From an uncultured Prevotella sp. (GTDB taxonomy: Bacteria; Bacteroidota; Bacteroidia; Bacteroidales; Bacteroidaceae), in the NCBI GenBank assembly GCA_934256705.1, contig CAKQPF010000020.1, positions 1 through 53,554 on the forward strand: a stretch of 53,554 nucleotides of DNA. The letters are read 5' to 3'. Positions 15,627 through 22,630 of the stretch are shown piece after piece. The notes under the pieces were generated by a model that saw nothing but the letters and a program-made list of their open reading frames with translations, did no database searches and had not been told where the DNA came from. Made by a program: the position numbers and the translations under genes. How positions within the stretch are numbered: the first letter of the stretch is position 1; each line of letters starts with the position of its first letter.

Positions 15627-17264
15627 ATGCAAAAAATCATCATCTTAGACTTTGGCAGTCAGACCACACAGCTCATCGGACGTCGCGTGCGTGAGATGGA
15701 CACATTCTGTGAGATAATGCCATACAATAAGTATCCGGAAGATGATTCCGACGTAATAGGCGTCATCCTCTCCGGCTCTCCTTATTCGGTTTATGACCCT
15801 GAGGCATTCAAGGTCGATATCTCACGCTTCGTAGGTCGCCTGCCGGTTCTCGGCATCTGTTACGGTGCGCAGTACATGGCTTATACCAATGGTGGCAATG
15901 TGGAGCCTGCTGGCTCGCGTGAGTACGGTCGTCAGAACCTCGTTACTATAAATAAGGAGAATCCACTCTTCCGTGGCTTCGATGACAACTCACAGGTGTG
16001 GATGTCACATGGCGACACCATCACTCGCATTCCTACTGGCGCAGAGGTTATTGCTTCTACACAGTCTGTCAGCAATGCCGCATACTATCTTCCTGCAGGA
16101 AAGACGGTTGCTGGAGTACCTTCTGCTAAAGGCGTGTGGGCTGTACAGTTCCATCCAGAAGTATTCCATTCTGTTCAGGGCTCACTCCTGCTCAAGAATT
16201 TCGTAGTGGATATTTGCGGAAGCAAGCAAAACTGGAGCGCTGACTCATTCGTAGAGACTACAGTCAAGGAACTTCGTGAGCAAGTGGGCGACGATCGCGT
16301 AATTCTCGGACTCTCAGGTGGCGTAGATTCCAGCGTGGCAGCAGTGCTTCTCAGCAAGGCTATCGGTGATCGCCTCACTTGTATCTTCGTGGATCACGGT
16401 ATGCTTCGCAAGAATGAGTTCCGTGATGTGATGGAAGATTACAAGTGTCTCGGACTTAATGTGATAGGAGTAGATGCCAGTGAGAAATTCTTTGCTGACC
16501 TTGCAGGTGTCTCTGACCCAGAGCAGAAGCGTAAGATTATCGGACGCGACTTCGTGGAAGTATTCAATGCAGAGGCAAAGAAAATCAAGGATGCCAAGTG
16601 GCTTGCACAGGGTACCATCTATCCAGACCGCATCGAGAGTCTCAATATCACAGGTAAGGTAATCAAATCACACCATAATGTGGGCGGTCTTCCAAAGGAA
16701 ATGCACCTCTCTCTCTGCGAACCGCTCAAATGGCTCTTCAAGGATGAAGTGCGTAGAGTAGGACGCTCAATGGGAATGCCAGAGCATCTCATCACTCGTC
16801 ATCCATTCCCAGGACCAGGTCTCGCAGTGCGTATTCTCGGCGACATCACTCCTGAGAAGGTACGTATCCTTCAGGATGCCGACGACATCTATATCCGCGG
16901 ACTTCGTGAGTACAAGACAAAGCTCAGCGGAGAGCAGGCGCGTGCCGTCCTCGCTGCAGGAGTGCCAGCCGATATGAACAATGGCGAGATAGAGGTATCT
17001 CTCTATGACCAGATATGGCAGGCAGGCACAGTGCTCCTTTCCACCGTTCGTAGCGTAGGCGTAATGGGCGATGAACGCACCTATGAGCATCCGGTAGCTC
17101 TCCGTGCAGTAACATCTACCGATGCAATGACAGCCGACTGGGCACACCTCCCATACGACTTCATGGCAAAGGTATCTACAGAGATAATAAATAAGGTGAA
17201 GGGAGTCAACCGCGTATGCTATGACATCTCCTCAAAGCCACCTTCAACAATCGAGTGGGAATAA
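15627..17264 (+). CDS. guaA: GMP synthase (glutamine-hydrolysing)
   Basis: A 545-residue enzyme that aminates XMP to GMP. The class I glutaminase domain has the nucleophile Cys78 in LGICYGAQY and the His-Glu pair in QFHPEVFHS. The ATP-pyrophosphatase domain has the P-loop GLSGGVDSS, and the C-terminal dimerisation domain ends in KPPSTIEWE. It is slightly longer than the E. coli enzyme (525). A terminator follows at 17290-17326 and marks the end of the housekeeping block before the accessory island. Confidence 0.97.
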   Translation: MQKIIILDFGSQTTQLIGRRVREMDTFCEIMPYNKYPEDDSDVIGVILSGSPYSVYDPEAFKVDISRFVGRLPVLGICYGAQYMAYTNGGNVEPAGSREYGRQNLVTINKENPLFRGFDDNSQVWMSHGDTITRIPTGAEVIASTQSVSNAAYYLPAGKTVAGVPSAKGVWAVQFHPEVFHSVQGSLLLKNFVVDICGSKQNWSADSFVETTVKELREQVGDDRVILGLSGGVDSSVAAVLLSKAIGDRLTCIFVDHGMLRKNEFRDVMEDYKCLGLNVIGVDASEKFFADLAGVSDPEQKRKIIGRDFVEVFNAEAKKIKDAKWLAQGTIYPDRIESLNITGKVIKSHHNVGGLPKEMHLSLCEPLKWLFKDEVRRVGRSMGMPEHLITRHPFPGPGLAVRILGDITPEKVRILQDADDIYIRGLREYKTKLSGEQARAVLAAGVPADMNNGEIEVSLYDQIWQAGTVLLSTVRSVGVMGDERTYEHPVALRAVTSTDAMTADWAHLPYDFMAKVSTEIINKVKGVNRVCYDISSKPPSTIEWE

Positions 17265-17289
17265 CCATTTCCCCGTATCATATTTTCCG

Positions 17290-17326
17290 AAAATCCCCGA
17301 CATTCCCCAAGAGTGCCGGGGATTTT
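17290..17326 (+). terminator. terminator after guaA
   Basis: AAAATCCCCG at 17290-17299 pairs perfectly with CGGGGATTTT at 17317-17326 around a 17-base loop, and CTTTCCCC follows. The A/T ends of the stem make it fit for use in both directions. Confidence 0.75.
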
Positions 17327-17455
17327 CTTTCCCCTTCACGTCTTCTTATCGTCATTTCATTTGTTTCAAAGTGCCATAATCTGTAGTTTTTTACTTGAAT
17401 AACCAAAAGGAAACACCGGTAAATCGTATCTCTGTTACAAAAATACAGAAAAATA

Positions 17456-17487
17456 TTTGTGTTTCTTAATAATTTGTGTTAATTTTG
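17456..17487 (+). promoter_or_regulatory. Bacteroidota-type promoter of the restriction-modification island
   Basis: TTTG at 17456-17459 and TAATTTTG at 17480-17487 are 20 bp apart. A second possible -7 box, TATCTTTG, lies at 17530-17537, 20 bases before the start codon of the broken regulator, but lacks a good -33 partner. So the island carries a promoter that its present host should recognise. Confidence 0.65.
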
Positions 17488-17557
17488 CACGAGATATCAA
17501 AAAAAGAAACAGCTTACAATCAAATTTGTTATCTTTGCAAAACAAAAAAACAAAATC

Positions 17558-17806
17558 ATGGTAAACGATAACAAGAATCTCAATTGCATAAAGGTTGTTC
17601 TTGCAGAAAAGAATCTGCAGAATAAATGGTTAGCTGAACAAATACGAAGAGATCAGGCAAACCATTAGCGGGGGGGGTAACAATGTGCACAGCCTTCGCT
17701 GGAAACACTTATGAAGATTGCTCAGATTTTAGAAGTAAACTTGAATGATTTAGTTCGATTTGAGGCACTTCATACCCCTGATTCTATAGTTTTGAAAAAC
17801 GCCTAA
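17558..17806 (+). pseudogene. broken XRE-family helix-turn-helix regulator
   Basis: Frame 1 from ATG 17558 reads like the first half of a short XRE regulator (IKVVLAEKNLQNKWLAEQI) and stops at TAG 17666. Beyond a second stop (17678) the same frame resumes as AQPSLETLMKIAQILEVNL and ends at 17806. In between, the +1 frame reads TISGGGNNV, close to the family's TISRWCNNV. This suggests an inserted base near 17660 and two more near 17689, with eight consecutive G at 17670-17677 where AGGTGGTG would be expected. Such small XRE proteins often control restriction operons. Sequencing error is possible; as written no full protein can be made. Confidence 0.75.
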
Positions 17807-17827
17807 CATAATATTTTTGTCAATAAT

Positions 17828-18772
17828 ATGACCAATAAGTCTCATAATAATAGCGGTTTGCGTACTATAGTCCAGCAAAGGCGTGATGGAATAGAGCACA
17901 GCACAGCTGTGCATGTTACAGAGTTTGACAAGACATATCATGCAATATATATAAAGGATGCTATTCGTTTTCTTAGAAATTTGCCAGATAACTCTGTGCA
18001 ATTAGTACTGGTTGACCCTCCGTATAATCTTGACTTAGAATACTGGGATAGATTCCCTAATTATCTTGACTGGGCCAAACAGTGGATTGACGAAATCTAT
18101 CGCGTCATGTCTGACAATGGCAACTGTGTTATCTTTGGAGGATTCCAATTTCAAGACCTTAAACAGGGAGATCTTTTAGAAATCCTTCATTATGCTCGTC
18201 ATAATACGAAACTAAGACTTATCAATCTCATTATTTGGCATTATAAAAATGGCATGAGTGCACATCGTTACTTTGCCAATAGACATGAGGAAGCGATTTG
18301 GTTATCAAAAACAAAAAAATACTATTTTGATCTTGACTCTGTACGTATTCCGTATGATAAGGAAGCTAAGAAGGTTGCTCTAAAAGACAAGCGTCTTATT
18401 CCTGAAAATATTGAAAAAGGTAAAAATCCTACTAACGTGTGGGAAATAGGTCGTCTTAATGGTAATTCTTCTGAGAGAGTCGGTCATCCAACTCAGAAAC
18501 CTGCAGAAATTATTCGACGGTTTGTTCGGGCTCTTTCTTATGAAGGATCTTTAGTTCTTGATTTCTTTGCTGGATCTGGAACTACAGGAAGAGTATGTAT
18601 TGAAGAAAATCGCCATTCTATTATGGTAGATGCTGATAAATCCTTATTGGATTATTTCAATAAACATTTGGAGAAGGCCGATTTATCAAAATCAAAGCCT
18701 TATGAAGTATTTGTTGATATTTTTCTCAAAGATTATCTTTCCAAATTAGAATCTCATATTCAAAGACATTAA
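17828..18772 (+). CDS. M.RsrI-like adenine-N6 DNA methyltransferase, probably GAATTC
   Basis: A 314-residue methyltransferase with the order of the beta class: catalytic DPPYNL at 63-68, a target-recognition part in the middle, then the SAM-binding FAGSGT at 247-252. From memory it matches M.RsrI of Rhodobacter sphaeroides along its whole length: an N-terminal SHNNSG-type leader, LIIWHYKNGMSAHRYFANR, KYYFDLDSVRIPYD, GKNPTNVW and RLNGNS-ERVGHPTQKP all have close counterparts. M.RsrI methylates GAATTC, so the same target is inferred, though not tested. First complete gene of the operon, 21 bp after the broken regulator; the next start follows after 3 bp. Confidence 0.9.
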   Translation: MTNKSHNNSGLRTIVQQRRDGIEHSTAVHVTEFDKTYHAIYIKDAIRFLRNLPDNSVQLVLVDPPYNLDLEYWDRFPNYLDWAKQWIDEIYRVMSDNGNCVIFGGFQFQDLKQGDLLEILHYARHNTKLRLINLIIWHYKNGMSAHRYFANRHEEAIWLSKTKKYYFDLDSVRIPYDKEAKKVALKDKRLIPENIEKGKNPTNVWEIGRLNGNSSERVGHPTQKPAEIIRRFVRALSYEGSLVLDFFAGSGTTGRVCIEENRHSIMVDADKSLLDYFNKHLEKADLSKSKPYEVFVDIFLKDYLSKLESHIQRH

Positions 18773-18775
18773 AGT

Positions 18776-19966
18776 ATGTATTTTCAGTCAAAGGACAATC
18801 ACTTTTGTCTATACAATGGCAATTCTGCACAAATATTAGGTCTGCTTGGACAACAGGTTGATGTAATATTTGCAGACCCTCCCTATTTTCTCTCGAATGG
18901 TGGCAAGAAAATACAAGGAAGTCGTATGGTTTCTGTTGACAAGGGAGAATGGGACAAAGCCAATTCCATTGATGAAATTGATAATTTCAATCAAGAGTGG
19001 ATTGATGCATGTCGTCCTTTATTAAAGGATAATGGAACGATTTGGGCATGTGGTACATTCCATAATATATACTCAGTTGAGAAGTGTCTTAAAAATGCCG
19101 GGTTTCAGATAATTAATATAATAACATGGCAAAAATCTGATCCGACTCCTACTTGGGGAGAACTGCACTTTAATTTCTCGTCTGAATATATTATATGGGC
19201 AAGGAAGAATCCGAAATCAAAGCATTATTTCAATTATGAGTTGATGAAGCAATTGAATGGAGGCGTGTTAATGCCAGATGTTTGGAAACTTCCTACTGTA
19301 GGTATGTGGGAAAAGACATGTGGCAAACATCCCACACAGAAGCCCCTTCGTCTTTTGTATAGAATTATTCTTGCATCAACTAAGGCAGGTGAAACTGTTC
19401 TTGACCCATTTGCAGGAAGTTGTACTACAGGAATAGCGGCAAACTTGCTTGGAAGAAAATTCATTGGAATCGACCAAAAATCCGAATTTCTTGACTTAGG
19501 TATAAGAAGAAAACACGAAATTGAAGATTTGGGTCGATCAATTGAAATTCATAAACATATGACTGAAAATCCAGAAGAGGTTATGGTAATGGTGAATCAT
19601 GCAAAGCGAGATACGAAAACCAAAATGATTGAAACTGGTATATGTTATCTTCGTGCGGGGGAATCCCAAGGTTCACTCTGTGTTACGCCTGGCTTTGAAC
19701 GGATGGAATATGTACTGCTCCATACTGGAGGTGTTGATTGTCAGATTTTCCGATTAAAGCAAAAAGGTTGCTTCCAAATATGGACTAAAGAAACCTTGGA
19801 ACAACATGGCTTCTCTCCTTCTCATGCAACGTATTATATTGTTCTGAAGTTCGACAACCACGAATTGTCTCAATTTAAGATACCAAGTAATATTAAAGAA
19901 AGGATAAATACATACAGAGCAAAGATACGTCCATTAAGTGACTTCTTAGACTTTGAGAATTATTAG
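18776..19966 (+). CDS. M.DpnA/HinfI-like DNA methyltransferase with C-terminal extension
   Basis: A 396-residue methyltransferase of the beta order: DPPYFL at 34-39, HPTQKP at 185-190 and FAGSCT at 212-217. The last departs from FxGxG by a Cys in place of the second Gly. Residues 1-250 resemble M.DpnA, the second methylase of the DpnII system (shared DPPYFLSNGG, VSVDKG-WDK, NIYSV and WARKN). M.DpnA can methylate single-stranded DNA. Residues 255-396 form an extension I do not recognise (YVLLHTGGVDCQIFRL, KGCFQIWTKETLEQHGFSP); it does not look like the RAMA domain of M.HinfI. The target site is unknown. Translation is probably coupled to the preceding gene. Confidence 0.85.
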   Translation: MYFQSKDNHFCLYNGNSAQILGLLGQQVDVIFADPPYFLSNGGKKIQGSRMVSVDKGEWDKANSIDEIDNFNQEWIDACRPLLKDNGTIWACGTFHNIYSVEKCLKNAGFQIINIITWQKSDPTPTWGELHFNFSSEYIIWARKNPKSKHYFNYELMKQLNGGVLMPDVWKLPTVGMWEKTCGKHPTQKPLRLLYRIILASTKAGETVLDPFAGSCTTGIAANLLGRKFIGIDQKSEFLDLGIRRKHEIEDLGRSIEIHKHMTENPEEVMVMVNHAKRDTKTKMIETGICYLRAGESQGSLCVTPGFERMEYVLLHTGGVDCQIFRLKQKGCFQIWTKETLEQHGFSPSHATYYIVLKFDNHELSQFKIPSNIKERINTYRAKIRPLSDFLDFENY

Positions 19967-19989
19967 AAATTATTAAACATACAAGATAT

Positions 19990-20820
19990 ATGGCAAAAAA
20001 GAATCAATCATATAGACTAACGGCACAACATAGAAAAAGCCAAGGGGTTGTTGGTATTTTTGGAGAAGAAGCTCAAAAGCATGATAAAGCAACTGGCGAT
20101 GTCCAGCTTGCTGTATTAGAGAGTTTGAAAATCAAATATCCACAACTTAACTTCAGATTTCGTCAGAGTGTAGAAAAGAAAGAGATTAATGATGCACTTA
20201 AGAAGATAGATTCATACTTAGGACAGACATTATTTGTTGAGAACGCAAGCATTATACCTGATGGTGGTATTATTGAGGTTCAAGACGATAATGATAAGTG
20301 GCGCATCATTCTTGTTTCTGAGGCCAAGCATCAGGGCAAAGACATCGAGAATATTGAGAAGGGGGAACTTGTCGGTAAAAAAAAAGATCAAGACCTCATG
20401 GCTGCAGGCAATGCAATAGAACGCTCTCACAAAAATATCTCAGAGATTGCAAATATGATGCTGGCAGAATCTCACTTTCCTTATGTACTGTTTCTTGAAG
20501 GATCAAATTTTCTGACTGAGACGATTAAAGTCACTCGTCCAGACGGAAGAGTTGTCACTTTAGAGTATAACTCTGGTATGCTCAATCGATTAGATCGTTT
20601 GACTGCGGCAAACTACGGAATGCCTATCAATACAAATCTCTGCAAAAATAGATTTGTTAAGCATGAAGATAAAACAATCATGCTACAGGCAGCGTCAATA
20701 TACACTCAGGGCAATGGCAGAAGTTGGTCTAACAAGAAGATGTTTGATGTAATGTTTGAAATTGCTGAAACTTCTCTTCAAATGTTGGGACGAGATTTAT
20801 GGAATCAGATTAATCAGTAA
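19990..20820 (+). CDS. EcoRI-type restriction endonuclease (GAATTC predicted)
   Basis: A 276-residue type II endonuclease, one residue shorter than EcoRI as I recall it. The catalytic PD-(D/E)xK residues D91 (PDGGIIEV), E111 and K113 (SEAKHQG) have the EcoRI numbering. DNA-reading residues match too: M137, N141, A142, E144 and R145 in the GNAIERSHKN loop, and R200 and R203 in NRLDRLTAANYG. Long stretches such as MAAGNAIERSHKNISEIAN and HFPYVLFLEGSNFLTE are shared with EcoRI. It should cut G^AATTC unless the host DNA is methylated. It is flanked by two kinds of GAATTC methylase; gaps are 23 bp before and 3 bp after. Confidence 0.95.
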   Translation: MAKKNQSYRLTAQHRKSQGVVGIFGEEAQKHDKATGDVQLAVLESLKIKYPQLNFRFRQSVEKKEINDALKKIDSYLGQTLFVENASIIPDGGIIEVQDDNDKWRIILVSEAKHQGKDIENIEKGELVGKKKDQDLMAAGNAIERSHKNISEIANMMLAESHFPYVLFLEGSNFLTETIKVTRPDGRVVTLEYNSGMLNRLDRLTAANYGMPINTNLCKNRFVKHEDKTIMLQAASIYTQGNGRSWSNKKMFDVMFEIAETSLQMLGRDLWNQINQ

Positions 20821-20823
20821 GAA

Positions 20824-21804
20824 ATGACAAGACAAGCAACAAATAAACTTCTTCAAAAGGCGAAGAAATCAAAAAGTGACGAATTTTATACACAGTTATG
20901 TGATATAGAACGTGAGTTGCAATACTATCCTGATAGCTTTGTGGGTAAGGTTGTTTATTGCAATTGCGATGATCCTCTTGTCAGTAATTTCTATCGCTTT
21001 TTCAAAGATAATTTTATTAGATTAGGACTTCGCAAACTTATCGCTTCCTGTTATAAAGATGTAGATAATAACCTCTTTGAGGCAAATCCTCGGGATAGAG
21101 CCTTCTACTGTGAATATGGGGGAGAAGAGGATAAGCCTGTAAACATCGTACCATTTCAAGGTGATGGAGATTTCCGAAGTGCGGAGTGTATTGCGTTATT
21201 GCAACAATCGGACGTTGTGGTAACAAATCCTCCCTTTTCACTCTTTAGAGAGTTTATATCTCATATAGTGAGGTATAACAAAAAGTTCCTTGTTATTGGT
21301 AATGTTAATGCCATAACATACAAAGAAATATTTAATTTGATTCAGAATAACAAAGCATGGCTGGGTGTGAATCTGGGACGAGGAATCTCTGGATTCATCG
21401 TCCCGGATTACTATGACCAATACGGAACAGAGGTCAGCATTAACGAGCTTGGTCAGAAAATAATTGCAACAAATGGATGTCTATGGCTCACTAATCTTGA
21501 GTTTAGCAAGCGTCATGAAGATATCATTTTGACGAAAGAATATGCAGGAAACGAAGACAAGTATCCTACATATGATAATTGTAATGGAATTAATGTTAAT
21601 AAAACTCAAGATATCCCTAAAGACTATCATGGTCTTATGGGAGTACCAATTACCTTCCTTCACAAGTACAATCCGGATCAATTTGAAATTGTAAAGTTTA
21701 GAAAAGGTGATGATGGCAAGGATTTGAGAATAAATGGAAAATGTCCTTACTTTAGAATCTTAATTAGAAACAAACGTTTGCAGAAAGGTTTTGTGGCAAT
21801 ATAG
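20824..21804 (+). CDS. M.EcoRI-type adenine-N6 DNA methyltransferase (GAATTC predicted)
   Basis: A 326-residue methyltransferase very close to M.EcoRI as remembered: ATNKLLQKAKKSKSDEFYTQ at the N terminus, KVVYCNCDDP, GDGDFRSAE, the catalytic NPPF at 135-138 in VVTNPPFSLFREF, LGRGISGFIVP, and GKCPYFRILIRNKRLQKG at the end. M.EcoRI methylates the inner adenine of GAATTC on both strands. The family is distinct from the beta-class enzymes encoded upstream. It starts 3 bp after the endonuclease stop, the same R-then-M order as in the EcoRI plasmid system. A terminator follows at 21838-21880. Confidence 0.95.
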   Translation: MTRQATNKLLQKAKKSKSDEFYTQLCDIERELQYYPDSFVGKVVYCNCDDPLVSNFYRFFKDNFIRLGLRKLIASCYKDVDNNLFEANPRDRAFYCEYGGEEDKPVNIVPFQGDGDFRSAECIALLQQSDVVVTNPPFSLFREFISHIVRYNKKFLVIGNVNAITYKEIFNLIQNNKAWLGVNLGRGISGFIVPDYYDQYGTEVSINELGQKIIATNGCLWLTNLEFSKRHEDIILTKEYAGNEDKYPTYDNCNGINVNKTQDIPKDYHGLMGVPITFLHKYNPDQFEIVKFRKGDDGKDLRINGKCPYFRILIRNKRLQKGFVAI

Positions 21805-21837
21805 GGAGTTAGGATTAGACTTTGAGTATTAAAAACT

Positions 21838-21880
21838 GGCAGATTCTTGATTATATACTATTGTCTATCAAGATTCTGCC
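21838..21880 (+). terminator. terminator of the restriction-modification operon
   Basis: A 14-bp stem with one mismatch (GGCAGATTCTTGAT, with its partner at 21867-21880) closes a 15-base loop and is followed by TTTTTA. It lies 33 bases after the last methylase stop. Confidence 0.82.
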
Positions 21881-22041
21881 TTTTTATAGGGATAGTTAAT
21901 TGTGTGCAGAAAACATATGTGACAAACAAGATTTTAACTGCGCATTATCGTACGCCAAAGTATTAATTTTGCCAACGATACTGAAGATCACCAACGGACT
22001 GAACGGATATCACCAGAATTGGTGAACGGGTATCGGTCGGA

Positions 22042-22344
22042 TTACGCACCTATGAGATTTAACCGTTCCTTTGCAAACTCTGCCAGAAGAGCGTCGCCCT
22101 CTTCATTATCGGGAAAACGCTCAGTATCTCGTGGAGAAAACGAGAGTGCTATATGCTTTACTGGTTTCTTGCGATTGGGACGTATGGCAGATTGAACATA
22201 AAAGCTGTCAGCAATAGACTTGTTGTCCCTTATGCATTCCACTTCGTGAACCAACAGATTGGCACGCTTGGTTTGGCTCTTGTCATTATGGGCATAGTTG
22301 ACGAGACCGCCAAAGTCTCCCCGGTTCATTATCTTAGCTATCAT
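22042..22344 (-). pseudogene. truncated mobilisation relaxase (N-terminal fragment)
   Basis: A 100-residue frame starting MIAKIMNRGDFGGLVNYAHN, the usual N terminus of Bacteroidota relaxases/mobilisation nucleases, with the later segment HIALSFSPRDTERF. It stops after RLNLIGA, just where full proteins continue towards the HxH metal-binding motif, so the nicking domain is incomplete. It marks the edge of an ancient mobile element next to the restriction operon. Whether the fragment is expressed is not known. Confidence 0.75.
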
Positions 22345-22469
22345 GACACATGGGCTTTACTTGGTTAATAATACTGATGATTGCAGCAATGATATGCAGA
22401 CATTGCTCCTTTTCTTTATGTATTGGTAGGAACAAGTCCCATATTATCTACTTTTTTTTGTTGTGCTGC

Positions 22470-22522
22470 AAACAAGCGATAAACAAGCGATAAACAAGCG
22501 ATAAACAAGCGATAAACAAGCG
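22470..22522. repeat. 11-bp direct repeats (iteron-like)
   Basis: Four exact tandem copies of AAACAAGCGAT start at 22470, 22481, 22492 and 22503, followed by a partial fifth (AAACAAGCG). The period equals about one helical turn, as in replication iterons, but no replication gene is near. Together with the relaxase fragment it may be debris of a mobilisable plasmid or transposon. Confidence 0.85.
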
Positions 22523-22565
22523 TATAACAAAGGAATAAGAACCAAGAAAAACCCATAAACGCAAG

Positions 22566-22595
22566 AAGCGTGCAACTCACCAGAGCTGCACGCTT
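22566..22595. terminator. hairpin downstream of dnaK
   Basis: A 9-bp stem AAGCGTGCA/TGCACGCTT (22566-22574 and 22587-22595) with a 12-base loop, 36 bases after the dnaK stop on the minus strand. On the plus strand it is followed by TTGCTTATTG. It probably ends the dnaK transcript. Confidence 0.6.
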
Positions 22596-22630
22596 TTGCT
22601 TATTGTTTATTATGTGTTTACCTTTCGGTA

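Noticed and set aside
17896..17912. GCACAGCTGTGC palindrome near the start of the first methylase as a controller box
   Set aside because: It lies inside the coding region in codons for a variable part of the protein, is single, and is far from the promoter at 17456-17487.
22470..22522. Chromosomal replication origin
   Set aside because: The 11-bp repeats are not DnaA boxes, and no dnaA, dnaN or rep gene is present.
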